From contig JAWKTK010000003.1 of NCBI GenBank assembly GCA_041399205.1, positions 868,001 through 932,000 on the forward strand: a stretch of DNA of 64,000 nt, given 5' to 3'. Position numbers and translations under genes: made by a program. This stretch comes from JAGQOZ01 sp041399205 (GTDB lineage: Bacteria; Planctomycetota; Planctomycetia; Pirellulales; Pirellulaceae). Numbering within the stretch: position 1 is the first letter of the stretch; every line of letters starts with the position of its first letter. Positions 8,146 through 19,000 of the stretch are shown here, one piece after another. The notes beneath the pieces were generated by a model. It worked only from the letters and a program-made list of their open reading frames with translations. It was not told where the DNA came from and searched no databases.

Positions 8146-9793
8146 ATGGCATCACTGCATCGACGATCGTTTTTGAAGAACGTACCGGAAAACGCGACTA
8201 TCACCATCAAGGCCGGCAAACGGATTGCCACCTGGAAAGATAACCGAGGAACGCGTAAGACAGCCGAAGTGATTGACCGCAATGGAAAGGATCAGATTCG
8301 CGTTTCTGGCAAGACGTGGTTCGCCAAGTATCGGGATTCGCAAGACATCGTTCGCGAAGTATCCACTGGCTGCAAGGATCGGCAAGCCGCACAAAGCATC
8401 CTGAATGATCTTGTCAGTCGAGCGGGACAAAGTGCATGTGCCCGATTCTTGACGGAGGACGAGGACCGAGTATCCGATCGGCTAATAGAGCCATTTGGCC
8501 AGCATTTTGACGCGTACCTGACTACCACAACGCGAAGGGAACGAGCGAAAGCCACGTTAACGGAATACGCGTCCGAATTGATCGCATGGTACGGGAGTGC
8601 TAGATCAAACGATTGATCGATGTTACCCAGGAACGCATCGAGCCGCTGGCTGTCCAATGAAGCCAAAGCAGGCAAGTCACCAAGAACACGAAACAGCTAT
8701 CTGCAAGCGTTGCAAGGGTTCTGCACTGGGGTGATCGATACAACCGGCTTGCAGGCAATCCAGTTTCCAAGATCGCTGACGAGCGAAGCGACAAACGCCG
8801 ACAACGACGGGCACTCACAACGAACGAGATCAATCGATTGTTGTTCGTCGCTAAGCATCGGCCACTTGCTGAGTTCGGTCAGCGAAACGATCCGCGTTGA
8901 CAATCCACAGGGCCGACGAACTTGGACCAAGGAACCATTGACATTCGATTCGTTGCCTACTGCCCTGGAACGAGCTCGCGAAGCGTTGAAGGACAATCCA
9001 GACTTTATCGTGGAGCTGGAACGGCGTGGCGAAGAACGAGAGCGATCTACACAAAACGTTGCCGATGACGGGTTTGCGACGGGGCGAACTGGCACGATTA
9101 CCGTGGGCCAGGTCAATCTAGATTCGAAACGCCAACGATCGAACTGGCATCGAAGGACGAGAAGAGCCGGCAAGGTGCGGCGATTCCATTGCGAGCGGAT
9201 TTGGCGGACGAGCTACGGAGATGGATAGACCAACGGCAAGCGATGCGGTTGACGTTGAATCACACGACGATGGACGCCGAAGTGTTATTCGATGTGCCGA
9301 GGCAACTCGTCAAAGTACTGGATCGCGACTGGCTGCTGCCGGCATACCGAAGGTCGACAGTCGAGGCCGGCAATTGGACGCACGCCATGCGCCACACGTT
9401 CGGAACACATCTGAGTAAGGCAGGCGTTTCGCCCGAGCTGCCCAGGCGGTGATGCGTCATTCAAAGATCGATCTGACGATGAACGTCTACACCGACCCGC
9501 AACTGCTAGACATTGCCGGAGCGGTCAACTCGCTTCCATCATTTGACTCTGCCCAGTTTCAACAGCCAGCCGCGGCGACGGGAACAAACGGGGTAGAAGA
9601 CTTTCCACCAGACTTTCCACTAGCTACAGCCAAAACCAGTCCTAAACTGTCCGTTTCAGTCCAATCTGAAAATCCTGGTGATTCTGTCCGGACACAAAAA
9701 AACCCCGAAAACAACGCGTTTTCCGGGGTTTTGGAGAGCGACGCCGACGGGACTCGAACCCGCAACCACTGGATCGACAGTCCAGTACTCTAA
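8146..9793 (+). pseudogene. Tyrosine recombinase / phage-type integrase, frameshifted
   Basis: The ATG at 8146 begins a SAM-like arm and core-binding region (KTWFAKYRDSQDIVREV, then a long helical part). The catalytic domain follows in shifting frames: RRTRRAGKVRR is out-of-frame coding for TIELASKDEKSRQGAAIP, then LRADLADELRRWIDQRQ, HAMRHTFGTHLSKAGVSP (H-x-x-R box), AQAVMRHSKIDLTMNVYTDP (second His and the Tyr nucleophile). All catalytic elements can be read, but at least six single-base shifts separate them. The C-terminal extension runs into the oppositely oriented tRNA-Asp gene. It is the only mobility gene in the window and probably moved the island to its left. The enzyme would be inactive if the sequence is correct. 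Confidence 0.75.
9696..9732 (-). terminator. Rho-independent terminator after tRNA-Asp
   Basis: On the minus strand, directly after the tRNA 3' end, a GC-rich hairpin (CCCCGGAAAAC / GTTTTCGGGG, loop about 5 nt) is followed by a run of seven T. This is a classic intrinsic terminator for the tRNA transcript. It also overlaps the 3' end of the integrase reading frame. Confidence 0.85.
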
Positions 9794-9812
9794 CCAATTG
9801 AGCTACGGCGCC
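9739..9812 (-). tRNA. tRNA-Asp(GTC)
   Basis: A full 74-base cloverleaf on the minus strand: acceptor GGCGCCG pairs with CGGCGTC (one G-U), D arm with AATTGGTTA, anticodon stem CTGGA/TCCAG with loop CTGTCGA (anticodon GTC), T arm GCGGG/CCCGT with TTCGAGT loop, discriminator G, no encoded CCA. It is followed by a strong terminator. It forms the right boundary of the integrase-bearing segment. Confidence 0.95.
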
Positions 9813-10163
9813 AATTAATTTGTCTTTCGTTCTTAGCGAACGAGTGGTGAATTATAGCTTGCTTTTGACCGTTCGCAAGGCGATGACGGCACATGCCAAG
9901 CCAAAAAAATCGGCTCGGTAAAGCGTCTGCTCCCGAGCTCGCGGTGAACTCTACTTCGGATAGATCGAACGCACGATTCCAGAGATTTTGCCCTTCATCG
10001 TAGCGGTTGGCTAATCGGCTAAGTCGTGACAACCGAAATATTTGCCATGCTTGGCATTCGGGGTGCGGAAAATGTCAACTCGGCCCCAAAATCCGAGGCA
10101 GAATGCGTCTCGACTTTGACCTATGTTTCCTAATAAGTTCGATTCCAACGTAGGGGGTTCAAA
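9813..10163. other. Intergenic region, nothing recognised
   Basis: About 350 bases between tRNA-Asp and a small ORF. It must hold the tRNA promoter (reading leftwards), but no convincing boxes are seen. No ORF with codon structure and no strong hairpin is seen. Confidence 0.5.
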
Positions 10164-10304
10164 ATGAGTGTCGCCAATCAATTGCTGCGAGATATCTTGC
10201 GAGTTGTGAATAATCTGAACACGCAGGAATACGTTGTTTTGGCGCTGTGCGCAATCGTTATTGGGTCGATCTGCCTTCGCGGATTTGGCTCGCGAGCGTA
10301 TTAA
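10164..10304 (+). CDS. Small single-span membrane protein (46 aa)
   Basis: An ATG at 10164, preceded by the G-rich stretch GGGGG at about 10153-10157, opens a 46-codon frame ending at TAA 10302-10304. The product starts MSVANQLLRDILRVVNNL (amphipathic) and continues with EYVVLALCAIVIGSICLRGF, a probable membrane helix, then a short basic tail. Codon use looks natural. No function is known. It is too short for standard ORF cut-offs and is easily missed. Confidence 0.5.
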   Translation: MSVANQLLRDILRVVNNLNTQEYVVLALCAIVIGSICLRGFGSRAY

Positions 10305-10493
10305 GCTCCAAGTTCGGTTCGATCTGAACCCCAATTCTAGCGACTCGGCAAATCCTTGCTGTGGCGGCATCTGGTGCAATGCCCCTAGGTCAATTTGGTC
10401 GAATCTGTTAGCCTACGAAGCTTCATCATCTTGGCCAAAACCGTAGGCGTCGAAGCGAATTCGGTTCGACACAAGCAACCGAAGGAATCGACC

Positions 10494-11644
10494 TTGTCCA
10501 TCGCTTCGAAACCCATCGCAACGAATCCTGAAATTTCCTCTGACAAACGAAAAACTCTACCCACCAAAGCGGAGGTCCTGGCGGCGATTCCGCCGTCTTG
10601 CTTCCAGCGGAATTTGATTCGGTCGTCCGCCTATGCGGCTGTGTCCGTGACGCTGACACTGTCCCTTGGAGTGCTGGCCTATCATTTCCTGCCTCGTGAA
10701 TGGGCTTATTTGCCGGTTTGGCTGCTGTACGCCATGGTGTGTGGAACGGTCGCTACGGGTTGTTGGGTGATTGCGCATGAATGTGGGCATCGCGCGTTTT
10801 GTGCCAGCAACTTGATTCAGGACGCGGTTGGGTACACGCTACATACGGCTTTGTTGGTCCCGTATTTTTCATGGCAAAGAAGTCACGCTGTCCATCATGC
10901 CAGAACTAATCATTTGGACGAAGGAGAAACGTTCGTACCGGCTAGATCCACGTCGGCCAGCGGGATGCTGTGGCAACGTTGGGAACAATTCATGGGTGAC
11001 GAAGCATTCGCTATTGTCATGATGAGCAAAGTGCTTCACGGTTGGTTGGCCCGCTTACTTGATGACAGCGCCAGCGGCGGTCCTGTGCGGGGAACCACGA
11101 ATCATTTTTGGCCGGTGCGGCTGTTTTCTTAGCAGCTTTGTTTCCTGGGAAGTGGCGCAACAAGGTGTGGTGGTCGGACGTTGGCATCGTGGTGATGCTG
11201 GCCGTGTTAGGTTGGTGGGGCGCTTGGTGAAGGCTCTGTTGTGCCGATCTTGGCGTGGCTTATGTTGGTCCATACTTGGTGGTCAATTTCTGGTTGGTGC
11301 TGTACACCTGGCTGCAACACACGGACGTAGATGTTCTCATTTCGCCGGCGAAGAGTGGACGTGGGTGCGAGGAGCGTTCATGACAATCGACCGTCCTACG
11401 GTCGAATCTTGGACTTTTTACATCATCGAATTGGCAGTACGCATGTGGCGCACCACATTGACGCCAGAATCCCACACTATCACGCCAAACAAGCAACCGA
11501 TGGCTCAAAACAGCGTTTCCCGATTTGTATCTATTTGATCCGACACCGATTCATCGAGCGGTTTTATGAGTGGGCGTGGTCGTGCAATGGGTACACCCGA
11601 CGGAGGATGAAGAAGTACGTGGTTCTAACAACGTCAATTCGTAG
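10494..11644 (+). pseudogene. Membrane fatty acid desaturase (delta-12/omega-3 type), frameshifted
   Basis: The intact first part (to about 11045) has hydrophobic spans and the histidine boxes HECGHRAF and HAVHHARTNHLDEGE, typical of acyl-lipid desaturases that bind a di-iron centre. The remainder is recoverable across several frames: GTTNHFWPV, FPGKWRNKVWWSDVGIVVML, an FAGEEWTWVRGAF segment, and the third box THVAHHIDARIPHYHA, ending at a TAG at 11642-11644. All three His boxes are present in the expected order, so only the frame is broken (about seven shifts). A TTG at 10494 preceded by GAAGGA is a likely start; an in-frame ATG lies at 10395. The enzyme would introduce double bonds into membrane acyl chains. 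Confidence 0.75.
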
Positions 11645-11724
11645 GATTCGTTGTCGTCTAGCGAATCAGGAATCAAGCTGCATGTTTTTTCGCAGCAAGA
11701 AGTGTGGCAAAACGGCGAAGCGAA

Positions 11725-12982
11725 CTACGGTTCTTTCCATTCGCCCAAGAGAACTTCGTGTTCTTCGTCTCGGCCGTTACGTTCGATGGCCACGATCACT
11801 TGTTGCCCCGGCGAATACTTGGAAATCTGTTCGGTAAGATCGGCAAAAGAAAAAAGATGGCAGCATCGGCAAACTTAACGATCATCGCCGATTCTCAGTC
11901 CGGCCTTATCTGCAGCCGAACCAGCGTAAACCATAGAAATGGAACATGGCTGCCGATTGTATGCGTGATGCCCAGCATGGCTCCAGAAGTCAATTTCGAC
12001 CGCCGGCAATTGCTTGACAAGTTGTTGCGATGCGTCGTCCGTGATTTGTGCCGAAACCAGTCGAATCAAACTGGCGATTCGGCGAAGTGTTTTGTGGAAG
12101 CGTCGGAAAACGGCGTGTGTCGAATTTTGCAAATATCGTAGGTCAACTAGGTTTGCCAATAACGCAATACCGTCATCGGTCGTCTTGGCGTGCCGCAAAA
12201 CTAAAGCCTGTAGCTGACGACCTTTGCCGAGCTTGACCAGCCACTGGTCCGTGACTTGTCACCTTCAAACAGCACGCACCATTTGTTGGGATCAACTCCG
12301 ACAGCGATGGCGTCAAAACGTTCGTCCACTGAATAAGGTGAATCAATCACCCACTTGAGCTCCTCCAAATCTTCGAGATCGCCTGTCCACTCCGGGCCAA
12401 ACGAGATGGTGCGGAACGGCATGACCAGATTCTCGTTGATCCGAATCGTTCGCTGTCCAAATTCGGCTCCCTTTTCTTGGAGAACCTTGATCGCTCGCTG
12501 CTGCTGCAATACTCCCAGTTGTCCCAGCGTCTTGATGGCCACCTGGGAATGCACGTTGTCCGTCTTGCTGGCAATCTGTTTCAACGATTCCAACGCGGCT
12601 TGGCTGGCAGCGTTGTCTTCCGCGTCCATGGCCAGATTGCGAAGGATGTAGATCTGGCGAGTTGCCGTTTCTAGATTGCCGGCTATGACCGCTTTGGTCA
12701 TTTCGAGCCACAGCGGCTGGCCTGCCAGCGAGCCGTTCTGGGTGGCGAAGCGCTGCGTCGAGCGTACGAATCGGAATTTAATTGCCCAATCAATTCGGCA
12801 ATCAACGCTGGTTGGTCCGCGACGGCGTCCTGGCCCCATGCGAGCGGTGGATTGGTCACCGTGGCAGCCCAGCCCAGAACGCAGATACCGATGTAAAACA
12901 TGGTTCGCAGCGCTGGATACCGAAGTGGTAACCATGCAAGGTCTGAGGTTCGAAACGCTACGTTTAGTGGCAAACGGGACAT
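11725..12982 (-). pseudogene. Exported PDZ-domain protein with helical repeats, frameshifted
   Basis: The N-terminus in one frame shows a signal-like segment (FYIGICVLGWAATV). A helical region follows (DNAASQAALESLKQIASKT, AIKTLGQLGVLQQQRA), then a conserved FGPEWTGDLEDLEELKW stretch, leucine-rich-repeat-like segments, and a C-terminal PDZ domain (VYAGSAADKAGLRIGD, SKYSPGQQVIVAIERNG) ending at 11725. At least four shifts separate these parts. This architecture, HEAT-like helices plus LRR plus PDZ, is common in planctomycetes and of unknown function, presumably periplasmic. The start may be the ATG at 12982 or an internal Met nearer the signal segment. Confidence 0.6.
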
Positions 12983-13112
12983 GAAAAACCAACTCGGCCT
13001 ACTGGCAACAAATTACCTGCGTCCTTAAAACTACCTTGTTTTTCTCTATTGTGTCGATTCGCTGCGGTCGTGACCAGACGAATCCGGCAAATCGCAACTA
13101 AGAACGGAAAAG

Positions 13113-13962
13113 ATGGTCTCGTTGGAAGAATATCAACTGCTGGATTTCGGCCAAGGCAGAAAGTTAGAAAAGTTCGGGCCGTATATCTTGGACCGAATCT
13201 CGCCGGCAGCAGACAACTTGGCGCGAACCAATCCCCAGCTCTGGAAAACGGCGTCAGCCATATACCATCGCCGCGACGGTCACGGACGGCAAGTGGTCGT
13301 GGCGCGGCGAATCGGCGGACACTTGGACGTTGGATCTGCAATGTTTTCAAATGTCACTCAAGTGCACGTCGTTTGGACACATTGGCGTTTTTCCCTGAAC
13401 AGATGAAAAACTGGCAATGGATCTTTGATCGCTGTTACAGAGATGAACGGCCGGTTCGAGGTTGAATCTGTTTGCCTATACGGGTGGCAGTACCTTGGCT
13501 GCAGCGGGCCGCTGGTGCCGAAGTGACGCATGTCGATTCTGCCAAGAACGTCGTTCAATGGCCGCGCCAACGCCAACTTGTCCGGCTTGCAAGACGCACC
13601 GGATCGCTGGATTGTGGAAGACGCCGCCAAGTTTGTGCGGCGAGAAGTCAAACGTGCGGTCGACAGTATGACGCGGTCATTTTGGATCCGCTGTCCTATG
13701 GACATGGACCTAAGGCGAAGTCTGGAAGGTCAGTCGCCATCTGCCGGAACTGCCGCAGAATTGCGCGACGTTGCTGGCCAATCACGCTCGATCTATTCTG
13801 CTGACCTGTCACAGTCCGGGATTTGGTCCGGCCGAATTGTCCGCCAGCGTGACCGACGCTTTCTTTGGTTCGTGCCAAGCACCTGTTGTCACCAACCGAC
13901 TGACCATTCCGTGTCAGGATGGTCGAAAGCTAGACGCGGGAGTGGTCGTGCGTTGGCCGTAA
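13113..13962 (+). pseudogene. RlmI-like class I SAM-dependent methyltransferase, frameshifted
   Basis: Starts MVSLEEYQLLDFGQGRKLE (start of the frame). Later frames read LNLFAYTGGSTLAAA (SAM-binding motif I), THVDSAKNVVQWPRQ, an NxPY-like catalytic region with AVILDPLSYGHGPK, and a C-terminal SILLTCHSPGFGPAELS, ending at 13960-13962. This is the order seen in RlmI/YccW-like 23S rRNA cytosine methyltransferases, although the N-terminal PUA domain appears reduced. About four or five frameshifts break it. The gene is convergent with the beta-barrel gene whose stop is 17 bases away. Confidence 0.65.
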
Positions 13963-13979
13963 CATGCAGCAACGGTGAC

Positions 13980-14708
13980 TTAATGCAACATGCGCAAACC
14001 GACGTAAAATTCGTTGGCGTCGATATCCAACGATACATTGCCGGCCGGTGCATTTCCGTTGAACAAATCCACGTCTGCATTGCCTAGATTCAGATAGCGA
14101 TAACCGACATCCAAGTGCAAGCGGTGCGAACAATGATAGGTCAGGCCCGTGCCCGCTTGATATAGGAATTTGAACATGTCTCGGCCACCATTCACAGCGC
14201 CGCTTTGAACTGCGATGTCGGCCGTCGCCGCACCAACGCCTCCGCCGCCAAACATTGATATTCGCTCCGTCAACGGGACATCAATCCAGACGTTGGTCGC
14301 CAAGCTCCAGACGTCATCGATACGAGCATCGACGATCGGAGCCGAACCGGGTGAGAATTGCCAGTTGGCTTGACTTCGAACTCCGCCTTCCAGTTCGAAC
14401 CGAGTGGCGTAGTGACAATGATTGTGCTCGATGCCGATCGCATTGAGTGACATGAAAGCGTCATCATCGCTGTCAGACGTTTGTGGGATATCGCTATCGG
14501 CTGTCAGGTTGGATGATCCGTACGCGAAAGATTTGTAAACGCGTTTGCCCGAACAGGGATCTGGGAGAAACCGTTGTAGCAGGCTATTGTCTAAATGGTT
14601 CTCCCAGCAGTCCAGCAGAGGTGACAACCCAAACTCTTGTGCCGAACAAGTCGACAAACCACACAACAGCACCACCAACAGAACCGCGTATCGAACGATG
14701 ATTTTCAT
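13980..14708 (-). CDS. Outer-membrane beta-barrel protein
   Basis: A 242-residue protein with an N-terminal signal peptide (about residues 1-23, cleavage near CSAQ). The rest alternates polar and hydrophobic residues with Gly- and aromatic-rich strands: FELEGGVRSQANWQFS, MFGGGGVGAATADIAV, LHLDVGYRYLNLGNADVDL, ending in a strand with aromatic residues (EFYVGLRMLH). This is the pattern of an eight-stranded OmpA/Opa-like barrel. It has no identifiable ligand. It is monocistronic and convergent with the methyltransferase. Confidence 0.7.
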   Translation of the reverse strand: MKIIVRYAVLLVVLLCGLSTCSAQEFGLSPLLDCWENHLDNSLLQRFLPDPCSGKRVYKSFAYGSSNLTADSDIPQTSDSDDDAFMSLNAIGIEHNHCHYATRFELEGGVRSQANWQFSPGSAPIVDARIDDVWSLATNVWIDVPLTERISMFGGGGVGAATADIAVQSGAVNGGRDMFKFLYQAGTGLTYHCSHRLHLDVGYRYLNLGNADVDLFNGNAPAGNVSLDIDANEFYVGLRMLH

Positions 14709-14865
14709 AGGACGGTCAATCTTCCGTGTTGAACCGTAGTCGACATTGCGCCGACAACCAACTGTAACGACAGACTTAGAATGCCCTGTTTTATCGAATC
14801 ATCCGGTTGGCAGATTCCGATGTTTCTGTGTTGCAGTGTACGACAAGGATAACCGACACAGATTC

Positions 14866-15861
14866 TCAGTCATCCAACCAATCTTGATTCGCACCTAGGA
14901 GTCGTTTCTTAGCCAAACGAAAAGGTCGTTGGATTCGCTTGGTGAATTTGGGCGTGGGCGTCTCTGGGACAAAGACCAACGGTGGCGATGTTTTTCGATT
15001 TTGCATCTTTTTCTGCGCCCGCAAGTGTGCTCGACGAATCACCGCAAAACCGATCAAACCGGCAAAGGCCATCGCCAGCGTGGAAGGTTCGGTCACCGGA
15101 ATGACCACGCCACTACCAGTCACTTGATAGGCGGTGGGCGGAATCAGTTGCCCATTCACCGACACACTGGAAAAATTGCCCGCGATATTGCCCGCCACCT
15201 GAAACAATTCGACGTCGCTCCCGCCCGTCCATTGCGTAGCATCAATGTTCAGCAAGACGTTTCCCTGCAGCAGCAAGTCGTCCGATACAGAAATGGTCGG
15301 AGCACTATTGCCGATCAATTCGACGTTGATGTTGGTGGTTGAACCAAACGTGGCACGCAAGTCGTCCCGGACAATGACGGTCGAATTACCGGCCACTTCC
15401 AAGGTCGCTCCGTCCAACATGATCAGGTCGTCGGCCAGATCCAACAATCCGCCCGTAATGCGATATGTGCCGAACGAATCGACCACCAAATCCGCGTTGT
15501 TGCCAACTCCCAAAACGGTCCCGCCGGACTGGTTGACCGTACCTGGCGAATTCCAACCAACCCACAGCCAACGATTGTTGGCGTGGCCAAACGTAAGGTC
15601 GCCGCCAAGGACATTCAGCGTCCCACCGTCTCGAATATCCACGTAGCTGGCCACCGCACCCGACAGACTAACTTCCGCCGTGTGATTGAGCAGGATTTCC
15701 ACAAAATCGGCGGTGGTTGGCAACGCGTCTCCAAGCCAGTTTGCCGGCGTGGCCCAGTCACTATCGATGCCGCCATCGTCAAATGAAATCGTGGCGGCTT
15801 GCACGCCATTGCCCAGACCCAAACTGATGACCATCGTCCACAATAGAATTCGATATCGCAT
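14866..15861 (-). CDS. PEP-CTERM protein with pectin-lyase-like repeats
   Basis: About 331 residues starting at MRYRILLWTM (the frame is open upstream to 15888). A signal peptide is followed by a repetitive beta-rich region of autotransporter/LEPR-type strands (SGGTVLGVGNNADLVV, ITGGLLDLADDLIMLDGA). Near the C-terminus VTEPSTLAMAFAGLIGFAV plus an Arg-rich tail matches the PEP-CTERM sorting signal recognised by an exosortase. The tail after the hydrophobic helix is unusually long (about 60 basic residues), so the stop may be displaced or the tail may be real. Such proteins are sent to the cell surface or matrix. The exosortase itself is not in this window. Confidence 0.75.
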   Translation of the reverse strand: MRYRILLWTMVISLGLGNGVQAATISFDDGGIDSDWATPANWLGDALPTTADFVEILLNHTAEVSLSGAVASYVDIRDGGTLNVLGGDLTFGHANNRWLWVGWNSPGTVNQSGGTVLGVGNNADLVVDSFGTYRITGGLLDLADDLIMLDGATLEVAGNSTVIVRDDLRATFGSTTNINVELIGNSAPTISVSDDLLLQGNVLLNIDATQWTGGSDVELFQVAGNIAGNFSSVSVNGQLIPPTAYQVTGSGVVIPVTEPSTLAMAFAGLIGFAVIRRAHLRAQKKMQNRKTSPPLVFVPETPTPKFTKRIQRPFRLAKKRLLGANQDWLDD

Positions 15862-16078
15862 GGTTCGCACTGATTTCCAGATTTGCATAGCCAGGATGTC
15901 CGAAGCAACGGTTCGGAAATCCAGTTTGTGAAAAACTATGCAAAGCTAGGTCACTGCGTAGAAACCGCAACACAGATGTGGCCTTCAAGCCACACGTGAC
16001 GGTCTGCTGGTGTGGATTATTTCGCGTGAAGTGATTGTGCGGGCAGCAGGTCTGGCCCATCAGGGGTGACGCGTCGTT

Positions 16079-19000
16079 TTATTCCAACCACGCGGCAAAC
16101 GATTCGGCGTTTTTCTGGCCATCCAACACCAAAATCAATTCGTGCGTGCCGGACGGAACTGGGATTGGTGAATTCGCATCTACCATCTTGCCGTCCAGCC
16201 ACGCGCTGACCACATGCTGCGCATCGATTCGCAGTGACTTGCCGCCGGCTGCTTCGAAGCGACTTCGCAACGTCTTTTTGGGCGAACCGGCGAACAGCAC
16301 GTCATGCACGTTTGCCAACGGAATCCGTCCATTGACCAGCGAAAAACGGTCTTGCCATAACAGCTTGTCCGAATTTTCCGCAATTGCTTGAGCGCCACCA
16401 GATTGAGCGACCTGCATGGTGTCATGGTGATTGAGCATGAACTGCCAATTTCGCAAATAAGCGGTGGTACTTAACGAATACGTCGGATCCTTGCCCAGGC
16501 TGGAAAGGAAACGTACCAAGTGGATCAGTTCTGTTCGAGTCAATTCGTCCGCCAGTCCCTTGGGCATGAGGCTGCCGCCATCTTCTGTTTCATCAATCGA
16601 ACTGAGCGGTATCTGGACTTCTTGATTTTCGGCGTTTCGCAAAATCAAATCGGTTGGGGTTTCTCGAACCTTAATTCCGGATATTACTTTGCCACTGTTG
16701 TCGACCACCACCAGCGAATGATAGTTTTCTTTGATCTTGGCGTTGGGATCCAGCAACGATTCCAACAGGTAATCGGTCTGAGCACTTCCGCCTATGCTAC
16801 CCAGTTCGGGCCCCACTTGGCCGCCGGCACTGCCAATGGCATGACACTTAAAGCACTGCAGGTTTTCTCGGCGAAAGATCTGTTCGCCCGCGGCGGCATC
16901 GCCATTTTCTGTGATTTCGGCTAGCAATTGCGATTTTTCCTCGGCCGTCAGATTCCAGCCAGCTGCTTCGTCTAAACCACCTGCCAATCGAAATGCCGCG
17001 GTCAGTTCCGGCGATTGTTGGCCCGAACTGCCAATGGTTCGCAGTGCCAATTTAGCGACATCCGCAGCGACCTGCTGGGACGTTAGCGCTGCAGCGAATT
17101 CGCTGGTTGCTTCTCGATTGGCCAAGATCGCTCGAACCAATTCCGCCGGATCTTCGCCACCGGTCAACTGTGACAACAATTGGACACCGGTCGCGACGCC
17201 CGCCGCACGATTCGATTCAACGAGTCGCGCGGCTGCGAAGATTTGCAGCGTCGAATGATCCGAATTTTCTGCGGTTGTTTGGAGCGTTTTACTGCCCAGT
17301 TGATTTGGCAAGCGACTTAGACCATCCAGAGCGGCCATTTGCAGCGACGCAGGATAATCCGCGTTTTGCACGACGTTTTGCAATTGGTTCAATGCGTTGG
17401 GTGCATTCCATTGGCCTAACGCCTTGAGCGCGGCAGCGGCTAGTCGACCTTCGTCTGGCTTGACGAGCGATTCCAGTTCTTGCAGCTTGCCAGCAGTGCC
17501 TGCGGGGATCAATTTTTTCTGCCCCGAAGCTGCCGTCAACGCTTCCAGTAGGTCGGCACGAGCGGCGGATGGCAACGGGCCATCAATGCATTCGATCAAG
17601 ACGGACATCAATTCTTGCGGCTGGACTGACGTCGTCGCGACGGTTCGCAAAATGTTGGCTCGCGCGACTTCCGGGAAATTGTTCTGCTGCAACAGTGACA
17701 ACAGCATGGCAGACACGTCGGGCGTTTCAATCGCTTGCAACGCAAACGTCAGATGATGGGCGTTGCCACCAAAGTCAATTTCGCCATTCTTGAGTGCCGG
17801 CAGCCAATGGTCTTGGGTGTCTCGAGCGGTCAGCCACAAGGCAAAATCCAAGTAGCGATCCACTGGCCAATCCAACGCCGCCATCGCCAATTCGCACGCT
17901 TCCGGCGAATCCGACAACGCTAACGCTCGGACAGCCTCCAAACGAACTCGCGCAAACGGATCTTGCGCCAACTTGGCAAGCCAATCTAGCGAATTCGGCA
18001 CGTCCCACTGCCAATGCGAAAGGACGCGGACCGCCGCCGCTTTGACATGCGGTTCATCTGCCGCCAGCAATTTTTCCAGCAGCGGAAGATTCAATTGGTC
18101 CAGAGATTGACACATCCACAGTGCTTCCAGTTGCCAGCGTTCGAATTCCGAATGATCGGCCGGCAAGCCTTTCAGCCAAGCGTTCAAGGCTGGCAGAACT
18201 TCAGCAGCGCCTTTGTCTTGTAGGACGATGCGAGCTTGTTGTTTTCGCCACGGTTCGGGCGAAGCGAGCAACTGCACCAGTTCTGAAGTGGACATTGTTT
18301 CCAAGTTCAGGACGGGAATCAGATCGCGGTTCTTAGCGGTAATGCGCCAGATGCGGCCATGGACGTGATCGCGTCGTTCGTCTCGAAAATCGACTTCGCC
18401 ATGTTGGATGATGGGGTTGTACCAATCCGCGATATAGATGGCGCCGTCCGGTCCCATTTTCACATCAATCGGCCGAAACGCCACGTGATCGCTCTTGATC
18501 AATTCGCCCAGTTCTTGCGAATTCGGCACACCGTTTTCCCACCCCAGTTGATACCGACACACTCGATGAGCTCGAAAGTCGTTCGCAATCACGTTTCCTC
18601 GCCAATCCTCTGGCAAATGCGTCCCGTCAATGAATTCCACGCTGCACAATTTGGGCTTGCCCGTATTCATGCCGGCGACAGTCCGTTTTGCTCCAGGCGA
18701 AGTGACACCCACATAGCCGGGAAATAGATAGTGAATTCCTTCGCCGAATGCGCCGTCGGTTTGGAACGAAGTACCGAAGTTGTCCCAGGTGTGTCCCCAA
18801 GGATTGACGCCGCCCAACGTAAATGTTTCCAATTCCAACGAGTGTGGTCGAAATCGCCACACGCCCGCTCCATTCATGCGACGCACACCGTACGGCGTTT
18901 CAATGTGGCTGTGAATGTAGATGGATTGGTTCATGTACATGGCGCCGTCTGGACCCCAACGCAGCGTGTGTAGAATATGGTGCGTGTCTTCCGTGCCGAA

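Noticed and set aside
7539..8282. 260-codon minus-strand ORF as one gene
   Set aside because: It spans the half tRNA, the direct repeat and the start of the integrase on the other strand, with poor codon character; only short parts look coding.
9700..9793. Reading frame ending DADGTRTRNHWIDSPVL as a special domain
   Set aside because: It is the translation of the opposite strand of tRNA-Asp, a familiar artefact of integrase genes that run into a tRNA gene.
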